The translations under genes were made by a program, and so were the position numbers. This document shows positions 1 through 7,439 of a DNA stretch of 64,000 bases, piece after piece. Below the pieces are notes generated by a model. That model did no database searches, had not been told where the DNA came from, and worked only from the letters and a program-made list of their open reading frames with translations. The stretch comes from Lachnospiraceae bacterium. Its GTDB lineage: Bacteria; Bacillota; Clostridia; Lachnospirales; Lachnospiraceae. The stretch lies in assembly GCA_023664345.1 (NCBI GenBank), contig JAMPFQ010000004.1:1-64000 (forward strand). The letters run 5' to 3'. How positions within the stretch are numbered: the first letter of the stretch is position 1; each line of letters begins with the position of its first letter.

Positions 1-144
1 TTGGTAAGGCTGATCATCACCTCGGATCCATAATCCAGTGCCATACCCGTGTTTAATGAGCTGATAATAGAATTTGTCTGGAGTTTAGAAAATTGAAATT
101 ATAAAAAAGGCAAGAAGAATATAATCAGGAATTATTTTATAGGC

Positions 145-171
145 AGGGAACCTTGAAAGGATCCCTTTTTT
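145..171 (+). terminator. Intrinsic terminator-like hairpin
   Basis: A 10-bp stem with one A-A mismatch (AGGGAACCTT against AAGGATCCCT) closes on a two-base loop and is followed by a T run. It probably ends the gene that enters from the left edge. Short open frames in the first 33-54 bases could be that gene's C-terminus, but nothing in them is recognisable. Confidence 0.6.
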
Positions 172-191
172 GATCGCAATAAAAGGTATTT

Positions 192-215
192 AAAGAGCTT
201 TCAAGGCTCTTTTTT
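192..215 (+). terminator. Second hairpin with T run
   Basis: AAAGAGC pairs with GCTCTTT and a T run follows. Lying 20 bases after the first hairpin and 35 before the holin-like gene, it makes a double terminator. Alternatively it may be a processing site ahead of the lysis genes. Confidence 0.5.
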
Positions 216-249
216 AAATACAAAAATAAATAGAAAGGAGATGCTGAAA

Positions 250-555
250 ATGACAGATTTAGGAGGAAGCGTTGTTGCTGTTTTACTTTTCGCCATCCTG
301 GTCCAGTTCTGCGTTGACAGGGTAAAGGAGATTTTGGGTGAAAAAGTTATGAACGTGTTCAGGCCTCCGGTATGGGCGGTTGCTTTTGGGATCCTTTTTG
401 CGCTGATGTTCAACCTGGATTTTTTTGCGCTTTTGGGATTTGCAACGTCCAGGCCGGTCCTGGCGAAGATCATCACTGGCCTGATCATGTCTTCCGAAGC
501 CACTGGCGTACATGAGTTAATCGCAGCGATCAGAAGTACAAGACCTGAAGAATAG
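250..555 (+). CDS. Phage holin-like small membrane protein
   Basis: A protein of about 101 residues with two hydrophobic segments, near residues 5-25 and 40-65, separated by a basic stretch. Its size, topology and position directly before a peptidoglycan hydrolase fit a phage holin or lysis accessory protein that lets the endolysin reach the wall. I chose the ATG at 250 because AGGAG ends at 240, nine bases upstream; the ATG at 241 would sit on the ribosome site itself. The stop lies ten bases before the endolysin start, so the two are co-transcribed. Holin families diverge strongly, so the call rests on context and topology. Confidence 0.6.
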   Translation: MTDLGGSVVAVLLFAILVQFCVDRVKEILGEKVMNVFRPPVWAVAFGILFALMFNLDFFALLGFATSRPVLAKIITGLIMSSEATGVHELIAAIRSTRPEE

Positions 556-565
556 GAGGTATGCA

Positions 566-2119
566 ATGAAAAAAAGAATCTGTTTGGATCCCGGACATTA
601 TGGATCAAAGTATAATGCCGGGGCGGTTGCAGGCTATTATGAATCGGCCATCGTCTGGAAACTGACCCAGTATGAGAAAGGGTACCTGGAGGCGATGGGG
701 ATCGATGTGCTGGTGACCAGGGAAACCCCGGATGAAAATCCGGATCTTACAACAAGGGGCAAAATGTCTTCCGGGTGCAATCTCTTTGTGAGCAACCATA
801 CAAATGCCTGTGGTACGCCATCAGTAAACCGTGCGGTTGTGATCCACCTGGCAGACCGCACGGAAACATTTGTGGATGACCGTTCCGTGGAGTTTGCAAC
901 ACAGCTGGCAAAAGTGATCCAAAATACCATGGGTGTCAGCGGGATGCAGGTATATTCCAGACTATCCAGCAGTGACAGGGACGGTGACGGAAAGAAAAAT
1001 GATAATTATTACGGGGTACTGAACGGCTGTTTCCTTGCCGGAGTCCCCGGGGTGATCGCGGAGCATTCTTTCCATACTAATAAGGAAACCTGTGAATGGC
1101 TTTTGGATGATGCAAATTTAAGAAAGCTGGCAAGGGCATGTGCTGAATGCATGGCGGCTTTTGTGGGGGTATCGGCAGACGCTGGTGACGGCCTCCAGGC
1201 GGCAGAATTAAACGGGATGGAGATGGACAATATCATTCAGCGGGTCGGTGAGATCTGTGCAGATGATATGGAAAAGACCGGTGTCCTGGCATCTGTTTCC
1301 CTTGCGCAGTTCATCCTGGAGTCAGGGTGTGGTAAAAGTGTCCTTGCGCAGAATGCCAATAACTGCTTCGGCATGAAATGCCTTCTTTCCGGGAATACTT
1401 GGAATGGCAGTACCTGGGATGGCGTAGGTATTTTTACAAAGGATACACAGGAGTTTATCGATGGCGAATACAGGACTGTCCAGGCAGATTTCCGCGTATA
1501 TCCTGATATCGAGGCTTCCATTGCAGATCATTCTGCATATTTATTGGGAGCCAAAAAGGACGTGGATCTCCGCTACGATGGTTTGAAAGGTTTAAGGGAT
1601 TATAAAAAGGCCGTACAAATCATCAAGGATGGAGGTTATGCCACAGATCCTGAATATGTTTCCAAGGTATGCGGCATCATTGAGGCTTATGGATTGACGA
1701 AATATGATCAGGTACAGGAAGCTACCGGGGAATGGTACCGTGTCAGGACAGAGTGGGGTAACGCCGGGAGCCAGATCGGTGCATACCACAGCCTGGAACT
1801 TGCAAAGGCCATGGCCGACAGGAATCCGGGATACTGCGTATATGATGGCGCAGGATCAAGGATTTATCCGGTGAACGCATTTAAAGCGTATACGGTAAAA
1901 GTGAAAATCCATGACCTTAACATGAGGATTGGTGCTTCGGTTGACTCTGCATCCATTGGACATATCCCTGCTGGCAGTTATACCATCGTAGAGGAGCAGA
2001 CCGGAAAAGTGGGCAAGGATGGAAAAGCAGGTCTCTGGGGGCGTTTGAAATCGGAACAGAACTATGATGGAAAGTATATCCCTGTGTGGATCTGCCTCGC
2101 TTATACGGAAAAAAACTGA
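566..2119 (+). CDS. Phage endolysin: amidase_3 plus glucosaminidase plus SH3-like tail
   Basis: A modular 517-residue peptidoglycan hydrolase without a signal peptide. Residues 3-205 are a zinc N-acetylmuramoyl-L-alanine amidase (Amidase_3): DPGH carries the first ligand, SNHTNA a later His, and AEHSFH the catalytic Glu region. Residues about 225-385 match a glucosaminidase/lysozyme-type domain (SLAQFILESGCGKS, NCFGMKC). A SPOR-like stretch near 395-435 and an SH3-like wall-binding end follow. The lack of a secretion signal and the adjacent holin-like gene make this a phage lysin rather than a host autolysin. The ribosome site AGGAGG is well placed. Two catalytic activities in one chain are common in clostridial phage lysins. 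Confidence 0.88.
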   Translation: MKKRICLDPGHYGSKYNAGAVAGYYESAIVWKLTQYEKGYLEAMGIDVLVTRETPDENPDLTTRGKMSSGCNLFVSNHTNACGTPSVNRAVVIHLADRTETFVDDRSVEFATQLAKVIQNTMGVSGMQVYSRLSSSDRDGDGKKNDNYYGVLNGCFLAGVPGVIAEHSFHTNKETCEWLLDDANLRKLARACAECMAAFVGVSADAGDGLQAAELNGMEMDNIIQRVGEICADDMEKTGVLASVSLAQFILESGCGKSVLAQNANNCFGMKCLLSGNTWNGSTWDGVGIFTKDTQEFIDGEYRTVQADFRVYPDIEASIADHSAYLLGAKKDVDLRYDGLKGLRDYKKAVQIIKDGGYATDPEYVSKVCGIIEAYGLTKYDQVQEATGEWYRVRTEWGNAGSQIGAYHSLELAKAMADRNPGYCVYDGAGSRIYPVNAFKAYTVKVKIHDLNMRIGASVDSASIGHIPAGSYTIVEEQTGKVGKDGKAGLWGRLKSEQNYDGKYIPVWICLAYTEKN

Positions 2120-2128
2120 TGGTGAATG

Positions 2129-2150
2129 CCGGGGACGAAAGTCCCCGGTT
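2129..2150 (+). terminator. Hairpin after endolysin
   Basis: CCGGGGAC, a GAAA tetraloop, then GTCCCCGG form a perfect 8-bp GC-rich stem ten bases after the endolysin stop. Only two T follow, so it is a weak terminator or an mRNA 3-prime stabiliser. Confidence 0.5.
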
Positions 2151-2210
2151 GCCCAATCTGGCTGTCCTTTTCAAAAACCATTTAAATTTAGGAGAATCTG
2201 TTATCATGAA

Positions 2211-2348
2211 CAGTTTTATCGCATGGATTTATGCAAAGCACTCAACTGCTCTATAACCGACCTGCTGGAATACATACCAAATGAGCGGAAAACAACTGGC
2301 AGGAACCTGATCCTGGAAGGACTCGGGAACCGAAAAGACAAAAATTAA
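2211..2348 (+). pseudogene. C-terminal fragment of an XRE-family HTH regulator
   Basis: The open frame encodes YRMDLCKALNCSITDLLEYI followed by a charged tail. That is the last helix and linker typical of small Cro/CI (XRE) regulators of about 70 residues. The recognition helix and N-terminus are missing and no start with a ribosome site exists in this frame; the ATG at 2206 is in another frame and stops after 16 codons. It is best read as phage regulator debris left by deletion. Confidence 0.55.
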
Positions 2349-2351
2349 CCA

Positions 2352-2397
2352 AAAGGAGATGTTTGAAAGGCTGAAAAACTTTTCGATCATCTCCTTT
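2352..2397. terminator. Inverted repeat at the prophage edge
   Basis: AAAGGAGATG pairs perfectly with CATCTCCTTT across a 26-base loop, in an AT-rich gap between the HTH fragment and the convergent truncated gene. It may stop transcription from both sides. The loop is long, so folding strength is uncertain. Confidence 0.4.
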
Positions 2398-2427
2398 AAA
2401 TTTTGTATATAAAGTACTTTTTGGATT

Positions 2428-2943
2428 TTATACAAAAAAAATTTGCATTTTGTGCGAAAAGCTACACCTCTCCACCATATTATTTTGTTCTTTCTTTGTG
2501 TATTCGGGGTACATATTCGCCGTATACACCAGCATGATCGTAGGCGCGATACAGATCAAAAGCGCAATGACCATCCCCAGAAGAGTAAGATCAAAATTGT
2601 AAATGTGCATGATATCTCCAAACAAAACAAATCCAAAAAAGACCACTCCCGCGAAAATATACATCCCCACCGCCGCAGCTGTCACCATCGCTCTTTTCTT
2701 TCGCTCTTTCTCCGGCAGGGCGAGCAGGTTCTTCTCCTCCATCTCAGGGAAAAGTTCACTCACATTGCCGATGGATTCCACCACATTTGTATAAGCGTCT
2801 TCCTCCGAATATCCGTCCGCCACCATATCATCATATTTATCCATGGCGTTCTGCATCATTTCCTGTTTCAGATCCAGGGCTTTCCTCGTCTTAGGCGCCT
2901 CCGCAAAGATCTGGTTAAAGTGTTGCCTGATTTTTTCTTTCAT
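2428..2943 (-). CDS. PadR-associated permease-prefix membrane protein, C-terminally truncated
   Basis: The N-terminus (MKEKIRQHFNQIF, DLKQEMMQNAMDKYDDMV, SIGNVSELFPEM) is the cytoplasmic helical domain typical of membrane proteins paired with PadR regulators. Two hydrophobic segments follow near residues 88-110 and 120-145. After TKKEQNNMVE the protein switches to about 13 unrelated residues and stops, exactly where the prophage remnant begins, so the usual longer C-terminus appears lost. The start at 2943 has GGAG eight bases upstream. The gene follows its padR partner by 23 bases. Such proteins are thought to act in envelope-stress or antimicrobial sensing, which is inference here. Confidence 0.65.
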   Translation of the reverse strand: MKEKIRQHFNQIFAEAPKTRKALDLKQEMMQNAMDKYDDMVADGYSEEDAYTNVVESIGNVSELFPEMEEKNLLALPEKERKKRAMVTAAAVGMYIFAGVVFFGFVLFGDIMHIYNFDLTLLGMVIALLICIAPTIMLVYTANMYPEYTKKEQNNMVERCSFSHKMQIFFV

Positions 2944-2966
2944 GAGATCTCCTCCCGCATATGCTG

Positions 2967-3290
2967 TTATTTCAATAAACTGTCTATCATTTCCCTGGCT
3001 TCCTGCCATTCCTGTTTATATACCTGATATGCCATTCTGCCCTCATCCGTTATGGCATAATACCGACGCCTGGCTCCCACCGTCTCGTCTCCCCAGTAGG
3101 TTCTGATATAGCCTGCCTGCTCCAGCCGCCGGAAAGCCGAATAGAGCGTGGCTTCTTTCAGTTCATAGGCATTGTTCGTCTTTTTCATGATATCTTTGTT
3201 GATCTGATAGCCATAACTGTCCTGCTCCAGAAGATGCGACAAAATGATCGCCTCTGTATGCCCTCTGAGAACATCCGATGTGATCGACAT
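2967..3290 (-). CDS. PadR family transcriptional regulator
   Basis: A 107-residue winged-helix protein. LRGHTEAIILSHLLEQDSYG and the ATLYSAFRRLEQAGYI recognition region are the PadR signature, followed by the beta wing (GARRRYYAITDEG) and a short C-terminal dimerisation helix. I set the start at 3290 because a GGAGGGAGG site precedes it; the longer open frame would begin inside the leader. It is first in a two-gene unit with the truncated membrane protein, and is probably autoregulated through repeated gtata motifs around its promoter (inference). Confidence 0.9.
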   Translation of the reverse strand: MSITSDVLRGHTEAIILSHLLEQDSYGYQINKDIMKKTNNAYELKEATLYSAFRRLEQAGYIRTYWGDETVGARRRYYAITDEGRMAYQVYKQEWQEAREMIDSLLK

Positions 3291-3343
3291 GGTATCCCTC
3301 CCTCCTGTAGCCCTTTTCCTGTGCAATAATCTTTGTGTACTAT

Positions 3344-3372
3344 ATCATACGTCAGTATACCTCGTCTGTCAA
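3344..3372 (-). promoter_or_regulatory. Sigma-A promoter of the minus-strand padR unit
   Basis: Reading leftward: TTGACA at 3372-3367, a 17-base spacer, then TATGAT at 3349-3344. The spacer contains GGTATACTGACG and more gtata motifs flank it, suggesting regulator binding over the promoter. Confidence 0.8.
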
Positions 3373-3523
3373 GGTATATTCTCAAATTTTAGTATATCTT
3401 TCCAATTAGGTATATTCGAATTTACTTTCAACAATAGATTGTGCAGTATCTGAATGCTGCACGGTCTTTCTGACAGATTCCAGGGAAAGATGATGTTCCT
3501 CATTAATTCTTTGCGCAAATCCC

Positions 3524-3582
3524 TTGACGAATATATCGCCAACTGATATATTTGTGTCATGATATATCAGTTGGTGATATAT
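3524..3582 (+). promoter_or_regulatory. Promoter overlapped by a long palindrome (PadR operator candidate)
   Basis: TTGACG at 3524-3529, a 17-base spacer and TATATT at 3547-3552 form a sigma-A promoter. Arms of 21 bases at 3531-3551 and 3562-3582 are inverted copies with one mismatch (core ATCNCCAACTGAT) around a 10-base centre. The left arm covers the spacer and -10 box, so a dimer bound here would block transcription of the downstream padR-DUF2812 pair. The right arm ends 23 bases before the start codon. Confidence 0.75.
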
Positions 3583-3605
3583 TTTTTTAAGGAGGTACGT
3601 ATTTT

Positions 3606-3935
3606 ATGCCGGAAAGAGACACTCCCTTAACAGAAGCCGTTTTTTATATCCTTCTGGCTGTCCGGAAACCCAATCACGGATACGGGATCATCCAGGAAGT
3701 GAAACGGCTTACGAAAGGCCGTGTTGTACTGGGCGCAGGCACTCTGTACGGCGCCATCCAGTCGCTTCAGAACAAACAATGGATCCAGATGTACAGCGAG
3801 GAAACGGATTCCCGAAAAAAGAAAGAGTATATGATAACGCCCCTGGGCAGGGAAATTTTTGAGGCGGAGCGGAACCGCCTGAAAGAGTTATTGGACAATG
3901 CGGATCTCATGAAAGAAAGGAGCGGAGAACAATGA
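3606..3935 (+). CDS. PadR family transcriptional regulator (second)
   Basis: A 109-residue PadR winged-helix protein: LTEAVFYILLAVRKPNHGYG, then GAGTLYGAIQSLQNKQWI as the recognition region, then a basic wing (DSRKKKEYMITPLG). AAGGAGG precedes the ATG by ten bases. It is transcribed away from the other padR from its own promoter with a palindromic operator. Its stop overlaps the next gene by four bases (ATGA), so the two are translationally coupled. In this family the partner is usually the regulated membrane protein. Confidence 0.9.
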   Translation: MPERDTPLTEAVFYILLAVRKPNHGYGIIQEVKRLTKGRVVLGAGTLYGAIQSLQNKQWIQMYSEETDSRKKKEYMITPLGREIFEAERNRLKELLDNADLMKERSGEQ

Positions 3936-4627
3936 TCAAATTCCGTTTTTATCTGGACAAAGACAAAGAAACAACATGGCTGAACAGTATGGTTCGGGAG
4001 GGTTGGGCGGCGAGCGGTTTCTTTGCCGGTTTCTACCGTTTTGATCCCTGTGAAAAGGGCGCTTACCAATATCAGGTTGATTTCACGGACAGGCTTTTTT
4101 CCGTCAGCAATGACTACAGGGAATTTATGCAGGAAATGGGAGTTGAGATCGTAGCAAACTGGGGATTTTGGACTTTCCTGCGCAGGCCCGCGTCAGAGGG
4201 CGCATTTGAACTATACACGGATGTGGACTCTCAGATAGAACATTATACCAAAATAAGAAGAATGTTCAAAGTCGCAGCCGTGCTGGAACTGCTCTGCTTT
4301 TTTATGGAACTGCTCGCGGCGTATAATGGGTTTCCCTTGGGATATGCCTTTGCTTTCCTGGTGGGTGCGCTGGCACTGGCTCTTTCCAATATGTGTTTCA
4401 GGACCAGCGATATCATTGAAAAGTTGAAAGAGCGCAAAACGGGGATTGCTCCGGCAAAGAGGCACAGATACCTTTCCCCGCTGCTGGCCTGGGGGATGCT
4501 GTTGAACAGCTGTGCGCTGCTGATGGACGGTTCCCTGCCCAATTTTGTTAAACTTGCAGTTCAGATCCTGGCGATCTTTCTGATGCTGGCGGGCCTGTTT
4601 ATCACCGTGCAGCGACGCGATCAATAG
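3932..4627 (+). CDS. DUF2812 domain membrane protein
   Basis: A 231-residue protein. The N-terminal 90 residues (KFRFYLDKDKETTWLNSMVR, FDPCEKGAYQYQVDF) match the DUF2812 pattern. It then has hydrophobic segments near 112-130 and 135-155, and two more near 185-200 and 208-226. DUF2812 proteins are routinely encoded behind a PadR repressor, as here with a four-base overlap. The cytoplasmic N-domain is thought to sense or signal, but the function is not established. Confidence 0.8.
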   Translation: MIKFRFYLDKDKETTWLNSMVREGWAASGFFAGFYRFDPCEKGAYQYQVDFTDRLFSVSNDYREFMQEMGVEIVANWGFWTFLRRPASEGAFELYTDVDSQIEHYTKIRRMFKVAAVLELLCFFMELLAAYNGFPLGYAFAFLVGALALALSNMCFRTSDIIEKLKERKTGIAPAKRHRYLSPLLAWGMLLNSCALLMDGSLPNFVKLAVQILAIFLMLAGLFITVQRRDQ

Positions 4628-4654
4628 CATAGGCGTACATACAAGATCAAAATG

Positions 4655-4706
4655 GGCTGCCCTCGTTACAGCACCGCTTCAAACGCGTAGGGAACACAGG
4701 GCAGCC
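4655..4706 (-). terminator. Terminator after argS
   Basis: GGCTGCCCT (4655-4663) and AGGGCAGCC (4698-4706) form a perfect 9-bp stem just beyond the argS stop, with a T-rich stretch following on the minus strand. Because DUF2812 converges from the other side, it may serve both. Confidence 0.7.
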
Positions 4707-4715
4707 GCCGTTTCT

Positions 4716-6413
4716 CTACATTTCCTCAGGACATTTCATCCCCAGCAGACCACAGGCGTCCCTTATGATATCCTGTACCACAGTGACCAGCAAAATACGG
4801 GCATCTTTCTCTTCCTCTGCTGCCTGCAGAATAGAAACTTCATGATAAAAATGATTGAACGCCGAAGCCAGTGCGATCAGATACCTTGCAATGACAGACG
4901 GCTCATAGTTCCGGGCAGCGCTGATCACTGTGTCCTCATACTCCGACAATATTTTGATCAGCGAAAACGCCGCATCATCCGTCAGCATATGATAATTTAT
5001 ATCGGCAGGCTTTACGCGGTTTCCTGCTTTCCGCAGGATGCTCTTTGCGCGGGCATAAGTATACTGCACATAAGGGCCTGTATTTCCCTCAAAGTTCAGA
5101 ACTTCCTCCCATGAGAAATCCACGTTTTTGATCCGCTGATTATACAGGTCATGGAAGATCACCGCGCCCACGCCTACTTTATCCGCGGTTGATTCTTTAT
5201 CCGCAAGGGATGGATTCTTCTTTTGAATCTGTTCCATTGCCCGTTCCACGGCTTCTTTCAAAATATCCTCGGCATATATCACATTTCCTTTACGGGAAGA
5301 CAGTTTTTCTCCATCCAGGCTGACCAGACCGAAAGGAACATGGATCAGTTCGTCCGCCCAGGAATAGCCCATCAATTCCACCGCCTGAAATACCTGTTTA
5401 AAATGCAGCGCCTGTTCCGCCCCGGTAACATACAGGCATTTTTCAAAACCGTATGTCTTCTTCCGATCCAAGACCGCCGCAATATCCCGGGAGTGATAGA
5501 TGGAACCGCCGTCACTCTTCGTGATCAGGCAGGGCGGCATATTGTATGCGTTCAGATTGACCACCAACGCACCCTGGCTTTCTTCCAGCAGATTTTTCCG
5601 CTTCAGTTCTTCTATCAGGGCAGGCACTTTATCCCTGTAAAAGCTTTCTCCCACACAGGTATCAAAGGAAATGCCGAGCATTTTATACACGCGCTCAAAC
5701 TCCTGCATACTGATCTCCCTGAACCAGTTCCAGATAGCCAACGCCTCCTCATCATTCTGTTCCATCCTGATGAACCATGCCCGCGCTTCCTCAATCAGTT
5801 CCGGGGATTTCTCCGCCTCTGCATTGAGTTTTACATATAATTCCAGCAATTCCTCTATTCCCCGTTCCTCCACTGTTTCCCGGCTGCTCCATTTTTGATA
5901 AGCGGTGATCAATTTGCCAAACTGCGTCCCCCAGTCTCCCAGATAGTTGATGCGCACAACAGAATAACCCAATTTGGTAAAAATCTTGTACAGGGAATTT
6001 CCGATGATGGTTGTCCGCAGGTGCCCTGCATGGAAATTTTTGGCAATATTGGGAGACGAATAGTCCATACAGATCACTCCACCTGCGCCATAGTCGGCAA
6101 AACCGTGATTTTGCTGTGATAGCTTTGCAAAACATCTTTCTGTGAACTTTGCCCTGTCCACAAAGATATTGCAGTATCCGCCCACATTTTCGACTCTGCT
6201 GACAGCCAGCTCTTCCTTTTTCCCGGACAGGATTTCCCGAAACTCCGCGGCGATCACCGCCGGACTCCGGCGCTGTTCTTTCGCCAGGGCAAAGCAGGGG
6301 ATGGCATAGTCTCCCATTGTTTCATCCGTCGGAACCTCCAATAGCACCCGCAGCTGCTCTTCACTGATTTCCTCCAACACTTCCGCTGCTTTTTCACAAA
6401 ATAATTCTCTCAT
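4716..6413 (-). CDS. argS: Arginyl-tRNA synthetase
   Basis: A 565-residue class I synthetase that charges tRNA-Arg with arginine in the cytosol. Features in order are the Arg-specific N-terminal tRNA-binding domain (residues 1-110), the HIGH-type motif as HAGH at 128-131 after PNIAKNF, the catalytic Rossmann core, the KMSKS-type loop as KLSSRKG, and a C-terminal DALR anticodon-binding domain (FNHFYHEVSIL). Length is normal. A GGAG-type site lies just before the ATG at 6413. The 5-prime leader carries an Arg-rich short ORF, a strong hairpin and an intrinsic terminator, so expression is probably set by attenuation on charged tRNA-Arg. Confidence 0.97.
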   Translation of the reverse strand: MRELFCEKAAEVLEEISEEQLRVLLEVPTDETMGDYAIPCFALAKEQRRSPAVIAAEFREILSGKKEELAVSRVENVGGYCNIFVDRAKFTERCFAKLSQQNHGFADYGAGGVICMDYSSPNIAKNFHAGHLRTTIIGNSLYKIFTKLGYSVVRINYLGDWGTQFGKLITAYQKWSSRETVEERGIEELLELYVKLNAEAEKSPELIEEARAWFIRMEQNDEEALAIWNWFREISMQEFERVYKMLGISFDTCVGESFYRDKVPALIEELKRKNLLEESQGALVVNLNAYNMPPCLITKSDGGSIYHSRDIAAVLDRKKTYGFEKCLYVTGAEQALHFKQVFQAVELMGYSWADELIHVPFGLVSLDGEKLSSRKGNVIYAEDILKEAVERAMEQIQKKNPSLADKESTADKVGVGAVIFHDLYNQRIKNVDFSWEEVLNFEGNTGPYVQYTYARAKSILRKAGNRVKPADINYHMLTDDAAFSLIKILSEYEDTVISAARNYEPSVIARYLIALASAFNHFYHEVSILQAAEEEKDARILLVTVVQDIIRDACGLLGMKCPEEM

Positions 6414-6459
6414 TTTACCTCCATTACTCCTTTCGCTTTTATCTTAATCTAAAAGAAGA

Positions 6460-6510
6460 TAAAAAAAGAACCGTATCTGAATCAGCATTCACTAAATCCA
6501 ATACGGTTCT
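6460..6510 (-). terminator. argS leader terminator (attenuator)
   Basis: On the minus strand AGAACCGTAT (6510-6501) pairs perfectly with ATACGGTTCT (6476-6467), and seven T follow. An inner TGAAT/ATTCA stem shortens the loop. The terminator lies between the leader peptide and the argS start, where attenuators sit. ACAGAA (6512-6507), at the base of the stem, is complementary to TTCTGT (6545-6540) upstream, a possible but weak antiterminator pairing. Confidence 0.85.
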
Positions 6511-6548
6511 GTCTCTATGAACATTCTGAACAGCACCGCACAGAAACA

Positions 6549-6609
6549 AGACGTACCACTCTTGCAACTATGCGGAATCCTTCTACATTCGCTGCAAGAG
6601 TTTACGTCT
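6549..6609 (-). promoter_or_regulatory. argS leader hairpin overlapping Arg codons
   Basis: Segments 6609-6603 and 6555-6549 pair over 7 bp, and 6601-6593 with 6566-6558 over 9 bp, separated by a small internal loop. The 5-prime arm begins exactly at Arg codon 14 of the leader peptide. A ribosome held at the Arg codons would therefore open this hairpin, and one that finishes would let it form. It matches the 1:2 stem of classical attenuators. Confidence 0.75.
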
Positions 6610-6648
6610 CTGTCTGCGTCTTAAGCTGTCCATACAAAATATGCACAT
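6583..6648 (-). CDS. Arg-rich leader peptide of argS
   Basis: A 21-codon ORF with a strong GGAGG nine bases before its ATG. Codons 10, 11, 12, 14, 15 and 20 are Arg (AGA, CGC, AGA, AGA, CGT, CGA), so six of 21 residues are arginine, five of them within six codons. It lies between a promoter and an intrinsic terminator upstream of argS, and its stop falls in the loop of the hairpin. It has no domain and is probably a cis-acting sensor of Arg-tRNA supply rather than a functional protein. Confidence 0.8.
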   Translation of the reverse strand: MCIFCMDSLRRRQRRKLLQRM

Positions 6649-6675
6649 GGCCTTTATCCTCCAAAGATGATGTTT

Positions 6676-6704
6676 ATATTACCACACGTTTTCTTACCGT
6701 GCAA
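6676..6704 (-). promoter_or_regulatory. Promoter of the argS leader
   Basis: TTGCAC (6704-6699), a 17-base spacer and TAATAT (6681-6676) read leftward. The predicted start near 6669 leaves only about 20 bases before the leader peptide ATG. It sits just after the plsC stop, so argS need not depend on plsC transcription. Confidence 0.7.
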
Positions 6705-6709
6705 CTGTT

Positions 6710-7417
6710 TTACGCATATTCCTCTATCGCCGCTTCGATCCTCTCTTTCACCATATCCGCGATAGCCGGAGTCTTCATGGAAGAATACTCCTCGTAATAG
6801 ATGGGCGGCAGGTAGATCAGCTTTACAGTCACCGGCGCGATGGAATTTTCGTCAAAGGGCTTAAAGGAATCGATCAGGGCACAGGGCACAATAGGGCATT
6901 TTGCTTTGATTGCGCTCTTAAAAGTACCACCCTTGAACGGGAGAAGCCTGTTTCCCATTTTGCTTCTGGTTCCCTCCGGAAAGATCAGGAAATTCCTGCC
7001 CTTCTTCACTTCCTCCGCCACCTGATTGATCACTTCCAGGGACTGCCTGATATCCTCCCTGTCCATGACAAACGATCTTAACGCGGCGACCACCTGCTTC
7101 AACAGGATCACATTGCTGGCTTCCTTTTTGATCACAAACGCAAAGGGCACGGGACAGGATTCCAGAAACACAAGCACGTCAAAGAGTCCCTGATGATTGG
7201 GGAAAAAGATAAAACCGTTTTCTTTCGGTATGTTCTCCAATCCGTGGGATTCGATCCGCACGCGCCCCGCCTTGTTGGCCGCTTTCGTCACTTTTTTTAC
7301 AAACGTGTAGGCTTCCTCCAGGTCATAATCTTTCTTTTTCCCCTGCCACCAGATACCCCCGATGTAATAGGGAACCTTGAAGATCAGCCTGGCTACCATT
7401 AAAATAATCCGTTTCAT
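6710..7417 (-). CDS. plsC: 1-acyl-sn-glycerol-3-phosphate acyltransferase
   Basis: A 235-residue PlsC/LPLAT enzyme that adds the second fatty acid to lysophosphatidate in phospholipid synthesis at the inner membrane face. NHQGLFD near residue 76 is the catalytic HX4D motif, FPEGTRS is the glycerophosphate-binding motif, and the basic hydrophobic N-terminus (MVARLIFKVPYYIGGIWW) fits membrane association. Length is typical. It stands alone, followed by the argS leader and preceded by a palindromic repeat. Confidence 0.93.
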   Translation of the reverse strand: MKRIILMVARLIFKVPYYIGGIWWQGKKKDYDLEEAYTFVKKVTKAANKAGRVRIESHGLENIPKENGFIFFPNHQGLFDVLVFLESCPVPFAFVIKKEASNVILLKQVVAALRSFVMDREDIRQSLEVINQVAEEVKKGRNFLIFPEGTRSKMGNRLLPFKGGTFKSAIKAKCPIVPCALIDSFKPFDENSIAPVTVKLIYLPPIYYEEYSSMKTPAIADMVKERIEAAIEEYA

Positions 7418-7439
7418 ATTCCTGTTTCTTACTCTTTAC

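Noticed and set aside
1..54. Partial gene at the left edge
   Set aside because: Two frames stay open to stops at 33 and 54, but the peptides are too short to assign and the choice of frame is arbitrary.
6414..6709. T-box riboswitch upstream of argS
   Set aside because: No T-box core sequence (TGGNACC type) or specifier-loop layout is present; the Arg-rich ORF and hairpins explain the region better.
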